Source of the DNA: Mortierella sp. BCC40632
Taxonomy: Eukaryota > Mortierellomycota > Mortierellomycetes > Mortierellales > Mortierellaceae
Direction: 5' to 3'
Assembly (NCBI GenBank): GCA_011634665.1
Contig: WAEK01000002.1
Span: 248,001 to 312,000, forward strand
Length of the DNA: 64,000 bases
Shown here piece by piece: positions 12,767-25,324 of the stretch. The notes under the pieces are model-generated. The model was not told the DNA's origin and did no database searches. It was given only the letters and a program-made list of their open reading frames with translations. A program made the position numbers and the translations under genes. Position 1 is the stretch's first letter; every line of letters begins with the position of its first letter.

Positions 12767-15692
12767 TCATCCTCTTAGATCAATCTGCCAGACCAAGCTC
12801 TCGCTCTCTCGAGCCGATGTTGGCTGGTTCGTCTGACCCCAGACGCCCAAGGGTCCAAACACAATGGCAGACATGCTCGCTGCACACGGTGTGATACCCC
12901 GAGCATCCCCCTCCTGCTTTGATTTGATGGATCCGCAACATTTCCCCCGTGAACAATACTCCGCAAAACTCAACTGAGGTACAGCATCCTGGTCCGTATA
13001 AATGCTGCTTACGATGGCCTTTGATGGAGAGGGTGTTGCTGGCAGAGGTGGGTCCTCCTTAATATTCGGTACGACTGGCTTTTGGGTTGTCAGAGACGTC
13101 TCTGCTGGTTCTTCAGCGTCCTCTTCTGTAGTGTCCTGTGAATCCTCCGACTCTTCTTCCTGCGGTTCTTCAGACTCTTCTGTAGATTCTTCCGAGCTCT
13201 CCTCCTCCGCTTCTTCATCGTTACCCTTGCTCTTGGGAGGGTCGTACTCATGCGTGTTAATGTCGTCTTCCTCATCGCCTGCATCTTCCGTCGCTTCATC
13301 GACCGAATCCTCGTCCTCCTTATCTTGTGTCCGAGTAGAATCCTCTCCCTCCGGGTCTTCCTCTCCTTCTTCTCCCTCCTCCCCTTCGTCTCCTTCGTCT
13401 CCTTCGTCTCCTCCCTCTCCTCCCTCTCCTTCTTCTCCTTCATCCCCTTCTTCCATCGACGTATCTTCTTCCTCGCCATCTGCTCGTTGATGAAGTTGGG
13501 ACCCCCCTTCGTTTTGTTTTGGCTGCTCAATTGTAAAGTCCACTGCTAGGCTATCGATAAGCCTTGAGAGCTCATCAACACTGACCCTCCGACTCACATC
13601 TTTGGAATAACAATCCGAAATCGCCTTCCAGACCGCAGACCTCAGACGGAAATCAACCTTCATGTTGGCAAAGTCTTCAAATTCGGCTGCTGTGATCCGT
13701 TCCTGGTCTGCTCCTGGTACAGTCTCAATACATTCATGTGCCAGATCTCGATCCGCTTGAACACACGAGTCGTCCACACAGTCCCATGCAAAGAACCGTT
13801 TTCCAAAGGCCATCATCCTGTCTGTGTAGATTTTGCTTGACCGCGTGAATCGAGGGAGAACTGAAATCACGACTGTGCCAGGGTTCATCCACTCTGAATA
13901 TCCAAGTCCTTCGCCCTGAGGTGCAACCAATATGCTCTGATCCTTGAACAGTTGTGCAGCCTGTGCCATGCTGATTTCCTCAGGGTAATCAAGATGGATC
14001 GTCTGGACCGAGAACCCCTTCTTGAGCAGTTCAAGCTCGAGCGCCATTGCATTCGGAATACTCGTGTTGCCATATCGACCAAGCAATCCGACCTGAATCC
14101 TAGAACGAGGTGCAGTTTCTCCTGGATGAAGTGTCACATTAGACCTGTGAACTGTGGGCACATTCTCACCAATGACTGGATGAATAATGGATGTGTCTGT
14201 TTTCTGGAAGCGGATCATGGCTGGTGCAATATGTTCCATAATCTTGGTTCTCAATGACTTGACAAGCTCCTCTCCTCCAATGAGATTCTCGCAATAAGGC
14301 CGAGTGCATCTGGACTGAAGTCCAATCACCGCTTTAGCAAAGCATGTCGGATAAGAACTGCTAGGCGCACCAATGTAATATCCCGAGGCGGGTGTTCGTC
14401 TTGCGTCAAGGACAATCTCTCGTCCAAATGGAGCCAGAATGGTCGTGTCCAGGTCAACTTCCTGGTCCTCTGAAGTCTGTTGTGGTGATTGGTTTTGTTT
14501 CTGCTTTGCTCCAGCTTTGTCGTTGCCTCCTCTGCCTTGGACTCGCATAAACCAAGAGAACTTTGTACCTCCATAACTGCTCATTATACTAACATGATAA
14601 TTATGAGGAATGGTGTCAAGGTAAAAATCAGTATGAGAAGAGTGTATTGTACATTGGCAAAAGAGTGAGCACCGGCTCCAATCTTTACTGAGCCGAGTAT
14701 ACAGACATATGTCGGTCTGTACCACATTCACCATTGTCCATTCCTCAAAGACGCGACCGCATGGGTCGTGCTGACTGGGCCAATGGCAAGAACTGTGGCA
14801 CATGCGATATGATCTCATGTGCAGGGCTGTTCAAGAAGACGTTCTGTAAAGTATCTCTGGCTTTGAGGAAGGGGAGAGAGAGAGAGAGAAGAGGCGAACG
14901 GACATACCTATGCAGAGGCAAGAGATTGTTTAATGTCCAAGTCCGCTTGTTGGTTGGGTCCTGTCCGTAGAGAAAGATGGTTTCATCAATGAATCGATAC
15001 GAGCTCACAGGGAATTGGTTCAGGACCGCTGGCCGATAGTATGAATCGGATTTTGGATCTGCGGAAACGATGTTGATCAATGGGAAATCATCCGAATCCT
15101 TAGTCAGGTGGATCCAGGCGCCTTTGGTTGCCAATGATTCCACCCCAAGGTATCAAAGGGTAGGGGAAAAAAAAAAAAAAAAAAAAGGGTCAGAAACATG
15201 GACATAAAGGTGTACCATGACTGTTGCTCACGACCAAAGAATTAGCTGGCAGCTCAGCTAATCCGTCCTGTTTTGGCCTTGCTTACCTCGCTCAGTATCC
15301 ACACAAAGGTTCTGGACGGTACATACGGTCTCTCGATTGAAACCAGCTCCGCGGATCGAAGTAGACGTTGTGGGCGAGGAACGGCAGTGAAAGCGAGAGA
15401 CGAGCGTCGAGTTTTGCCAATGCATCGTCCTTGCAGATGCACGCTCAAGTGCGGCCCAGTCCTCATTGTCTGCTGAACTTGAGGAACTGAATCGGAATCC
15501 AAATGAGAAATGAGAATAAGAGTAAAGAAGGAGCCAGGAGATGGTGAAGGTAACAAGGATACAGCTAAGAAAGATACGTGGACTGAGACAGGCTCTAGGT
15601 AGGAAGATCGTCGAAGCCGAGGATGCAGGCGCTGCTGAGGATGATGAAAAGAACGGCAGCAGGGGCTTGTAGCCGCCTATCCTTGAAGGCAT
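12767..15692 (-). CDS. GT61-like (DUF563) glycosyltransferase with acidic tail
   Basis: Type II membrane protein resembling family 61 glycosyltransferases of the Golgi. Exon 1 (15692-15287) encodes a short cytosolic end, a signal anchor (IFLSCILVTFTISWLLLYSY) and a luminal stem. Exon 2 (15121-14908) follows an unusual CAAAG acceptor and keeps frame. The large last exon ends at 12767. Joins between 14907 and about 14595 are unresolved: an AACAG acceptor near 14829 and a GTTAG acceptor near 14595 give one consistent reading. The catalytic-type half shows LLGRYGNTSIPN, a GFSVQTIHLDYPEEISMAQ block, then APQGEGLGYSEWMNPGTVV, the equivalent of the GT61 HGAGLTN..FLPPG motif, with Gln-Gly-Glu in place of His-Gly-Ala. 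After the domain comes about 130 residues of Glu/Asp/Gly/Ser runs (about 13090-13480), then a Cys-containing C-terminus (YCSRGKCC). Divergent from phosphoglucomutase. Substrate is unknown. Confidence 0.65.
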
Positions 15693-16298
15693 GGCCGGTT
15701 ATGAAGGAACGGAGTGATGGAAATGGACAGATGCTGTTCACGGAACAAAAACGGGTCGAAAGAGAGCAAATTTGCAGACAGGAATGAAACGAATTAGCTG
15801 TGTGGGGCGAGGAAAAGGTAGGAATGCAGCACAGCGGACAAAGGACTAAGGGTGGAGTGGAGATGAAGGTGATGGTGGAGTTATGAGGAAGAGGACAAAT
15901 GTATTATGATGAGTGGGTGAGAAAGAGAGAGAGAGCAAAAGCAAGAGAAAGAGAAGGAAAAGGGAATCTGTATGCGGGCGATGAAAGTGATCAGAAAGGT
16001 TCACAAGACCGATGTCATGAAGAGTTGGCTGAGAAGAGTCAGGTTGAGGCTCCTAGCTCTTGACTGAGTCTTGAGCACATGGACAACTCACAGAGCTGCA
16101 TGCCGTCTGTTACTTCCATCTCAAATAAGTTTGGCAATAACGGCATCAGACTCTTTCATAAAGGATGGGCCCCAGAGAAACCTTCATTCTCTGCATCCGA
16201 CTTTCCTCCTCCTCCTCTTCCTCCTTCGCTCTTTGACGTTCCCACCCCCAATTTCTCTTCTCTCTCATTTGTCCTCACATCGCGTTTCATTTGCATCA
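15693..16298. other. Intergenic between divergent glycosyltransferase and PGM genes
   Basis: A roughly 600-bp divergent spacer, with GA-rich sequence near 15925-15960 and pyrimidine-rich sequence (CTCCTCCTCC, about 16200-16265) just before the phosphoglucomutase ATG. I see no clear TATA box and no gene. Confidence 0.55.
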
Positions 16299-19200
16299 AT
16301 GGTCTCCATCCAGTCCATTACCACTAAGCCCTTTGAGGGTCAGCGCCCTGGTACGAGCGGTCTCCGCAAGCGCGTCAAGGTCTTCCAGCAAGAACACTAC
16401 ACCCAGAACTTTATCCAGGCTACTCTCGAGGCTATCCCCACCGGTGCCAAGGACGCGACCTTGGTTGTTGGAGGTGATGGACGCTACTTCTCCAAGGATG
16501 CCGTGCAGATGATCATTCGTATCGCTGCTGGAAACGAGGCAAGTGAACTCTTTATCCTTTAAGGATCGCGTTGATGTCCAGAAGGAAATTTTGGTGGCCA
16601 CTTCTTTTGGGATGCATTGTCCATCGTGCCTCACTTGCATGTCTCTCTTTTCTATCCTCAAGTGCCAATGTCACCTTAGATGTCATCGGTGTCGCTTAGT
16701 AACTCCCTTCTCCAAATTCGTGGGAAACGGGCTTTCACACTTTGGATTAACGCCCAATCTCTATGACCCATTCGATTTTTGTGATCCATACCTGTCTCTA
16801 GGTTGCCAAGTTGATCATTGGCCAGAACACCATCCTCTCCACCCCTGCCGCCTCTCACCTTATCCGTATCCGCAAGGCAACGGGTAAGTTATTTTCTGCT
16901 GATTTGTCTGGGATCTCGGATCGCTCCGACGGTCCTTTGAGGAGACGGGCTGGGTTAAGCGATTGAAACCCGTCCTCCGACCATGTCGTGGGAAATCAGC
17001 AACTGGCCCTTTCGGAGACGACCATCCACGACAACAAAGGGAGAGTGTGTGTGGGGCTATCGACAAGTCGTCATTCTTCGACCGGGTCCGAACACGCTGT
17101 TTCACGAAACCGAAATAGAGCGAATTGGCGAATACACGTTTTTCGACCGTCATTCTTCATTGCCTGCTTCCCCATTGTCCTAACCATTTGACCTTTGCTG
17201 TGTGATCCCATCTTGACTTCTAATAGGTGGTATTCTCTTGACTGCATCCCACAACCCTGGAGGTGAGTGCTCTCTTGATCCGGCAATAGCCCTGGCAGCG
17301 CCGCTTATCTATTATTAACTCGGCTGCAAAGCAAAGTGTGCGAGCAAGAGGAGAATGCTGGAGAGCATTCCTTCATTTTTTTCTCCCACTCCCCCCACTC
17401 CCCTCTCTCTTAACTTCTTCAAGATATGATGATATCCCCGATTCGATATGGTTGTTTGTCGGGGATCGTAGTTTTCGTACCTTGCTTTGGGTGGGTCGGG
17501 CGGACAGATGGTCAATGCTACACAAAGGTCAAGAAAATCTCGTTGGGCGGAACACGATAACTCTTTTTTTCTCGCTTGATAAGTCTTATCAAGCAAGAGA
17601 CAAGGGCAAAGAAGGAGAGTCTTAACCTTAATGATCCGGTCAATTTTTTTTTTTTTTTTTTTTGGTGGGTGGGTGGGTGGGATGTTCTATCTCAAGTGAG
17701 GCTCATATGTTGCGACTTGTGGAATTGAAGTGGTTGTGTTATCAGGAGCCAAAGGGGTTTCGCAGCAACTATCTAGGTCGGGGTTGAGGTCCTTGACTCA
17801 TCATAGACATGTTTCTCAACTGTTCCTGATAGGACCCGACAATGACTTTGGAATCAAGTACAACATTAGCAATGGAGGACCTGCCCCCGAGGCTATTACC
17901 GAGAAAATCTATGAGTTCACTCAAAAGTTGACCTCATACAAAGAGATTGACATCCCAGAGGTATTGTTGAATCCTTTGGACGAAACTACTTTGCAATCAA
18001 GGATATCTCACTTTGGTACTAATGGAATAACTGTGACTATGAACCTTCTATGGTTCTGAAAATATATAGGTTGACCTGTCGACCATTGGCACGCAAAAGA
18101 TTGGCAACCTGGAGATCGAGATTGTGGATTCTGTTGCCGACTATGTCGCGATGCTCAAGGACATTTTTGATTTCGAGCTTATCAAGAGCTTCTTGAAGTC
18201 AAACCCCGACTTTACTGTCCTCTTTGATGGAATGCACGGTGTGACAGGTTCCTATGGCCAGCGTATCTTTGTTTCCGAGCTCGGTCTCCCTCAGAACTCT
18301 GTTATGAACTGCGTTCCCAAGCCCGATTTTGGAGGCGGACATCCCGACCCCAACTTGACCTATGCTCATGAGTTGGTTGAGCGTGTTGAGAGCGAGAACA
18401 TTAGCTTTGGTGCTGCCTCGGATGGTGATGGTGACCGCAACATGATCATTGGCAAGGGCGCCTTTGTGACGCCCTCGGACTCGGTGGCCATTATTGCCGC
18501 ACAGGCCCAAGCCATTCCTTACTTTAGACGGACAGGAGTCAAGGGTCTTGCTCGCAGCATGCCAACAAGCACAGCACTTGACTTGGTTGCCAAGAAGAAG
18601 GGATATGAATACTTTGAAGTTCCTACGGGATGGAAGTTCTTTGGCAATCTCATGGATGCAGAACGTCTCTCGATCTGTGGTGAAGAGTCTTTTGGTACAG
18701 GATCCGATCATATTCGCGAGAAGGATGGTGTCTGGGCTGTTGTTGGTAAGGCCTTCTCACCAAACACGAATCCTTTTTCTTTGTTTGTTTGTTGTTAAGC
18801 TCTTTGACTCACTAACAGAACCTGATAACTCTACTACTACTAGCTTGGCTTAACATCATTGCTGACGCTAACCAAAAGTCGAAGGCTGGCATTAACGATA
18901 TTCTTCAAGCTCACTATAACGAATATGGACGCAACTTTTTCTCAAGGTAAGCAACAAGAGAAAACTAGGATATGCGAGGTCTTTGATCACCATCAGATAT
19001 AGTGGTTTGATGATTGATAAAGAGTTTTAAACACGCGACCTCATCTCACGGCCTATTTTTTTTTTTATGACATGTGCTATAGATATGATTACGAAGAGGT
19101 CGAGTCAGAGGGAGCCAACAAGATGGTGGACCGCCTTCGTGCCTTGGTTTCGACTGATCGCCAGAACCTGATCGGAAAGGATCTTGGCAACGGATTCATT

Positions 19201-19639
19201 GTCAAGGATGGTGATGATTTCGAGTACACTGATCCCATTGATGGTAGTGTCTCCAAGAAACAGGTTCGTAAAAAAAAGAAATTAACAGCATTTGGATATG
19301 TGACTTGCAAGCAAATCCGGAGAAAAAGACACTTTTGACCATTGCAGATAATATTAGTAGTGTTCATACTAAGGCGAATTAACCGACGACTCTTCCTGTA
19401 TTCTTATTTTGTAGGGTGTCCGCATTATTTTTGAGGATGGCTCGCGTCTGATTGTCCGATTGTCGGGAACTGGTTCGCAGGGAGCGACCATCCGTCTGTA
19501 CGTCGAGAAGTACGAGTCAAACCCGAGCAAGTACAGGGATGCAACTAAGGATGCTCTCCGTCCATTGATCGACGTTGCGCTGGAGCTCACTCAGCTGACG
19601 GCTTTCACTGGCCGCAAGGAGCCAACTGTTATCACGTAA
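16299..19639 (+). CDS. PGM: Phosphoglucomutase
   Basis: Cytosolic alpha-D-phosphohexomutase interconverting glucose-1-P and glucose-6-P. Eight exons: 16299-16538, 16802-16883, 17227-17262 (36 nt), 17833-17960, 18070-18745, 18844-18946, 19083-19263 and 19415-19639. They sum to 1,671 nt = 556 aa plus stop, with all phases matching; eukaryotic PGM is about 560-570 aa. The phosphoserine loop TASHNPGG is at about residues 113-120, split by an intron before PGG is complete. The Mg site DGDGDR is at 280-285, the sugar-specificity loop [11 protein letters not shown] at about 366-376, and the phosphate-binding RLSGTGSQG near 497-505. The first intron has a GC donor (GAG|GCAAGT) and a CTCTAG acceptor. 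Joining GNE directly to [10 protein letters not shown] requires it. Introns carry T tracts. Confidence 0.96.
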
Positions 19640-21177
19640 AGAGAGAGAGAGAGACGGAGTGAACTTGCGTCTATGCAGGGGGACTTTTTACGTTTTTTTT
19701 CCCCCTCTCCTCAAGGAAGACAAACTAATATCTAGCTAGTGATGATGGTGTGTATGCGTGTGTAAATAACAAGAAAAAGAAAAAACAAAAGAAAACTCCT
19801 CCCTTTCCCCTCCTCAGTGAGGATGCATATGAAAAAAAAAAAAAAAAAAAAAGGCTGCGTATTTGGTAATCAAGAGGAAGAGACGGCAACACATTGAAGC
19901 GTGTATCCCGTTTCTCTTGTTCTGTTCGGTTGAGGCTCTCATTTTTTTTTTTTTTCCTCTCTCTCTCTCCCTCTCTCTCTCTCTTCTCCCATGAAGCGGA
20001 GCTTGGTCGTGTGGGTTCAATCTCACACTCTTGATGCAGAGGATTTCTGGAAAGCGTACGTGCGTTCACGCGTTGGGAAAGGAGAGAAGGGGGGGAAAGA
20101 GGATCCGATCTAAGATGTGTTTTGGACCATTGTAACAGTCAAAAAAAAGTCGCGTTGTGTTCAATGTGTGTGTGTGTGTGTGTGTGGATGTGGATATGTG
20201 TTCCGCGGGAAGGAAGGAAAGTGGAAGAGGTGGGTATGTGTGAATGTGTGTGTGAAAGCGTATCTTTGGGAGGTTGAAGAGAAGGAGAGGAAGTGGAAGA
20301 GGGATGGGGGCTCTCAACCAGATGGTAAATTAGGGCCGAGGCTGGGCTATTGGTGGTGGTTGTTCTATCCAGTCGCTTGATACTTTTTGATAGGTGAAAA
20401 AGGGAAGTGGGTTGGTTGGAAAACCTCTCGCAAGAGGCCACCATTTTCTCATTCACTCGTTCGCTCTTCAAGGTATTTTTGATCTGTGGGCGTACTTGTC
20501 GTGTTAGGGTAGGTCTTTTTGGCGCATCTCGGCCAGGGAGGAACTAGTGATCGAGGTTGTACCTGGCTGTGCCCTCGCGGCATTTTTTTTTTTAAATCCT
20601 TGGTCGGTATGCGCCAAAGAGACTAACGCGGCTCGACAAGCGCGATGTGTCTCGGGGGGATGAGAAAGAGAAAGAAAATGAGAGAGCGGGGCGAGAGAGA
20701 GAGAGACAGTCCCGACGGGGGAGGGATAAGTAGAGTCGGCGGCCTCCAAATGCGATGCTGGGAAGAAGGGGTGTGTGTTTGCAAGGAAGGGGAAAGAGAG
20801 AGAGAGAAAACTGATTGCTCTCAAGTGTTTATGCCATCACCCATCACTCATCACCCTACCCCCCAGGCCATGGACCAGAAGTTTACTGGGAGAGTGACGG
20901 TTGCTCGTTTTTTTAGCTCTTCACTTCTCAACGCCACTTTTTTTTTTTTTTTTTCTTTTCTTCCTTTTTCTCTTCCTCTCTTTTCTTTCTTTCTCTCCTC
21001 TCCTCTTCTTTCCTATCACCTCACCCCTCTCCTCTCCTCTCCACCTCTCCGCCTGTCCGGTAACAACCTCGTCTCAGCAGGATCCAACTAGTCTGCGGCT
21101 TTCACAGGACAGCTCTCGGACCTGCTCAACACCCCCCGTCTCCTCATTTAATCAGGCACCAGAAGGCAACAAAGCCC
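19640..21177. other. Non-coding spacer rich in simple repeats
   Basis: No gene is recognised. It holds the PGM 3' region (GA repeat directly after the stop), A and T tracts near 19831-19852 and 19940-19955, a (GT)n run at about 20165-20186, and TC-rich tracts up to the bestrophin gene. Open frames translate only repeats. Confidence 0.55.
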
Positions 21178-23625
21178 ATGATGCGTCCAATGGCCTACTT
21201 CAAGCGTCCCGCGGAATACTACCGACGAACCCAGTGGACCTATCCCGGTACGTGTGTATTTATTTTTTTCTTTTTTTTCATTTCTTCTCTGGGGTGGGAC
21301 AAAGCAAAAGGAGACCGAGACAAGCAAAAGTGGCATCAGAGAAAGTCATCATTTCCTGCTCATTACAATACTGGACGACAAGGAAAAAGAGTGGGCAAAA
21401 AGTCAGACAATCATTGAGAAGAGGAGGATAAGAAAAAAGGAAGATGAGAAGGAGGTAATGGGAGCACTTGAACAGCTCCGGCTCGAGTTTCCATTACTTC
21501 TTTTTTTTTATCCCGATTCCTTCTCACGAAAAGAGCAAAAAAAAAAAAAAAAAAAAAAAAGGCCATGTACTTTGTGGCTCCCCGACGTTTGTACCTCATC
21601 TTGAATCAGTATCGGGACAGGGGTCTTCACCAACTCTTCCCGACCAACCCCATCCTCCCCACTGCCACAATCATTCTAGAACCTGTTAGCGCTGTGTACC
21701 AGGCACACCCGCATTTCTATGCAGGCTGGTGAGAGATGAAGAAAACCAAAGGGTGCTACTCTCCCGTTTACCCGGCTTCGAAACTAAGGTTCATGGATGA
21801 TGCAGGCATTGCAGCATACGGAAACCTTCGCATGGCCCAACCGTGCTTTGTGTATAAGTCTGTCCTCTCGTCGTCTCGGCACTAGAGGCAGTCCAGAGTG
21901 GGCGGAAGAAGGGAGAGGGGGAGAAAAGCAGAGTTCAAACATGTGAGGAAAAAAGAGAGCTGGTAGCCAGAAGAGTATGCTCTCTCCGAGGAGAACCAAA
22001 GAGAAAAGGAAAAAAGGGATTAGGGACGGCAGAGATGATTAGGGCTGAGGTGGGCTATGTTCAAAGAGCACTTGTACCTGAGTATCTCGAATCCATTGGG
22101 ACGACAGAAACACACGGGTCGCGTGTGTGTGGAAAGTACACAAACACCTTCCTTAGGGAAGCAATTTGTGATAAACATGTACACAACCTCGTCTTCCCAC
22201 CTAGAAGAGAAGAGAGTGGGCCAACAAAGAAACTGATGAAGGCCATACTTGCTAACCGTTTATTTCTCTCGCTCTCTCACACTTTCTGACGCTGAATAGA
22301 CACCCTCCGTGTCCGTGGATCCGTCATCCCTACCATCTTGATCGATGTTATGATCATTTCTCTCTTCTCAGCTTCGATCATCTCCATCCACAAGTTCTAC
22401 ATGGTGCCCCAGAAGCTCTCCTTGAACATCCCCAGTGTCATCAGTAAGTCCAATATTCTCTTATCCCTTTCCTGTACCACTGTCTCTCTCCTCCCAGTAG
22501 AAACGAAAAAGAGAAAAAGGCACTAATTCACTCATGCTCCGCCTCCGCCTCTCTTTCCCGCTGCTAATAGTTCCTGCTCTGTCTGTGGTCGTCGGTTTGA
22601 TTCTCGCTTTCCGTACCAACACTGCCTATGACCGTTTCTGGGAAGGTCGCAAGCTCTGGGCCAGTCTTGATGTCCAGATGCGCAACTTCTCGCGCATGCT
22701 CTGGGTCGGCATGAAGGAGACTCCCCACACCCCTGCTCACAGCGCCTCTGCCAGCGGTGCTGCTGCTCCTGCTGCTGCTCCTGCTGCTGCTGCTGGCGCT
22801 GCTGCTGCTGCTCCCGCCGCTGCCAACAGCTCGAACGGACACTCGATCTTTAGTCGCACCCCCAAGCCTGCCAAGGATCCCAAAGACCCTAAGGCTAACT
22901 CGAACGCTACCATTGCTGCTGACTTCCCCATCCATGGTGACGATCACGAGAAGGTCTTGGTGATCAAGCTTCTCCTCGCCTACGCTGTCTCGGTCAAGCA
23001 TCACCTTCGTCAGGAGTTTGGCATCCGCTACTATGATCTTGAGCACCTCTTGCCTCAGGGCTTTGTCCCCTGCGCTGCTACGGAGAATGTTGAGATTAAG
23101 ATGATTCACGACAAGGCTACCGGAGACCGTCATCGCCACTACAACCAGGAGCCATGGACGATCCGCTCGGGTAACGACGATGGTCAGATGTCTTTGCCTC
23201 TCGAGATTGCATATGCTCTTTCTCTCTGGATCTTGGGTGAATCTCGCGGAGGCAGGATTGAGGGTGTTCTGGTCGGTACTATGCTTTCCTCGATTAACAC
23301 CATGGTCGACATCTTTACCAACATGGAGCGTATCGTCTTCACTCCCATCCCTCTTGCCTACAGCATTCACTTGCGCCAGGTTGTGTACCTTTACTGCTTG
23401 GCCTTGCCTTTCACCTTCATTGATGTTCTTGGTTGGGGTACGATCCCTCTGATGGCCTTGGTGTCCTTCACGCTCTTTGGTATGGAGGGTATCGGTCGTG
23501 AGATTGAGAACCCTTTTGGCAAGGATTCGAACGATCTTCACATGGACGAGTTCTGCCAGGATCTCAAGCGCGAGTTGGACTATCTTGTCAACCTCCGCAA
23601 CGCCATCCCTGGTGCTCACCATTAG
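21178..23625 (+). CDS. Bestrophin-family anion channel (RFP-TM/UPF0187)
   Basis: Three exons: 21178-21247, 22300-22443 and 22571-23625. Joins are CCCG|GTACGT..AATAG|AC and ATCA|GTAAGT..AATAG|TT. All phases agree, giving 422 aa. The first intron is 1,052 nt, the longest assigned intron in the window, and is full of homopolymers. The N-terminal KRPAEYYRRTQWTYPDTL leads into helix IPTILIDVMIISLFSASIISI, a second helix PALSVVVGLILAF, and the family signature FRTNTAYDRFWEGRKLW (about residues 86-102). A ~28-residue Ala/Pro-rich insertion (about 133-160) is followed by KDPKDPK and the conserved C-terminal helices, ending in GMEGIGREIENPFGKDSNDLHMDEFC. Bestrophin homologues form pentameric chloride/anion channels. 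The fungal branch is little studied, so ion and membrane are inference. AATAAA follows at 23785. Confidence 0.9.
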
Positions 23626-23784
23626 AAGATTTGCTTTCTTTTTGTCTGTTTTCTTTTTTTCTTTTTCCTTTTCCCTCCCCTGTATTTAAAAAAGCATTGT
23701 CCCTAGTGCATGCACACACACGCCATTTGATATCCCATAGCCCTTTTTTTTTTCTTTCTTTCTTTTCCGACTGTTGACCGTGTC

Positions 23785-23790
23785 AATAAA
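23785..23790 (+). terminator. Bestrophin gene polyadenylation signal
   Basis: AATAAA, 160 nt after the stop, in a T-rich 3' region. The rest of 23626-24246 contains several 15-25-nt A and T tracts and no gene. Confidence 0.55.
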
Positions 23791-24246
23791 AACGATATAG
23801 AAAAAGGAAATGTTTATCTTGGGTGAAGAATAGGATCTTGGTTTCGATACACGTGTCGTTCAACCCAAGATTTCCCTTCCCAAAAAAAAAAAAAAAAAAA
23901 GTCGAAAAAGGAACAATCATGCCCAGTGTCGAACGAGCATGTTTCGCAACGTTTTACAAAGCAAAGTGGATTTCTTTAGTTACTAAATACAGTTGTCTCG
24001 AGGAGAGAGAGAGAGAGGGAGAGAGGGAGAGGAGGGAGAACAAAAAAGTTGGGCAGTCGCATTTTTTGTCTTTTTTTTTTTTTTTTTTCTTATTTTCCTT
24101 CAGGAAGAATGTTCAAGCCCTACCCATCCTGAGATTCAAAGGCAGAAAAAGAGCTTGGATCCATCCCCCTGAACAAAGGCTTTTTTTTTTTGGCTTTTTT
24201 TTTTTTTTTTTTTTTTTTCCTTCATACTTTTTTTTTCCTTCTTTTT

Positions 24247-25324
24247 TTACTTAAGTGGCTGGATTCCATGGTCGGGGGGGCATTTTTTGTTGGTTGGACC
24301 TGTTGGGTTCTGTGGGTATCCTCCCAGCTCCACCTCGTCATCATCGCTTGCATTATTATTATCATTCTAAAAAGACAAAGACCAAGGAAGAAAAAAAAAA
24401 AAAAAAAAAGTAAAGACATGTCTCGTTAGTTGCGGGAAGTAGGGCTCTTTTTTTTTTTTCCAGCTCCATTAAGAACAAAGCGAGGACAGACAGGGGGGGG
24501 GGGAAGAGAAAGAGAGAAAGAAAGAAGGCCTTACTTACGTCGTCGCGGTAGTTGGTTGGGTACCTTTCCTCGTCAAACGAGACCCCGACACGGCTTTGCA
24601 TCAATGCCGAAGAATGAGGTCCGTTCTCTCCATCGTCATCATCTTCGTTCTCGGTAGCCAGGGTCATAAAGACACCATCACCCCGCTTACGACCATGACG
24701 ACTCTGGAACTTGCGGTATCCGATCACACAGAGTGCAATCAAACCCATGAGGATGACCATACCAATGATACCCACACCGACCGCAAATCCAGCCGATCCC
24801 ATGCCGCTCAAGAATCCGCTGCCTGCTCCTCCTTGATCGGGTAGAATGTTCTTTGAAAACTCTCGGTCTTCATAAAACCCAGGCTTGGCATCGTTGTATT
24901 GACCGACATAGAGAACACTGGCAAACGAATTCTGATACTCATTCAAGTCACCGATGGTCGAGTAATCGTATTCAGTGCATTGGTCATCCATATAAAAGTT
25001 GATGGCAAAGTTCTTGGCCGAGTTGGAGGTGATGGCAGTGTAATTGCGAATATTGTTGACAATAGGTAGAGTCAAAGCCGAAAAGCATTCATTAAGCTTG
25101 ACCTTGTTCGTATAGTCCTTGTGGTCGACGCCATGAAATGTGATGTCGATGGTGGGAAGAGAGGTTTCGACATAAGAAACAACTCGTTTCTGGAGAGAGG
25201 AACCCGGTGCAGCCGAGACGAGGGCTGGGATGAGGAGTGAGAGGAGCGTGGAGGTGGCAGCAAAGGCTACCCAAGGTCTGCTGGCCCAGGCGCCTGTCCT
25301 GGACGAGGCAAGTGTGGTGGTCAT
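24247..25324 (-). CDS. Single-pass membrane protein with INFYxDDxC ectodomain (copy 1)
   Basis: I do not recognise a named family. There are two exons: 25324-24539 (262 codons) and 24366-24247 (39 codons plus stop). The donor is GACGAC|GTAAGTAAG and the acceptor TTTTTAG, in phase 0, giving 301 aa. Visible parts are a signal peptide (hydrophobic FAATSTLLSLLIPALVSAA, about 21-39), an ectodomain with Cys80 and Cys116, the motif INFYMDDQC at 108-116, possible N-glycosylation sites, one helix at about 179-202, a basic RKFQSRHGRKRG stop-transfer, then an acidic tail. The second exon is Asn/Asp-rich (NDNNNASDDDE). Signal peptide, motif, Cys pair, helix and acidic tail are all repeated in the gene at 27542-28423 on the same strand, so the two are probably tandem paralogues. 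Confidence 0.8.

Noticed and set aside
13002..13490. Ser-rich open frame on the plus strand
   Set aside because: Exact complement of the acidic Glu/Asp repeat of the glycosyltransferase; poly-Ser only.
22564..23622. 352-codon open frame antisense to the bestrophin gene
   Set aside because: The sense strand clearly encodes the bestrophin family; the antisense product is low-complexity Ser/Arg.
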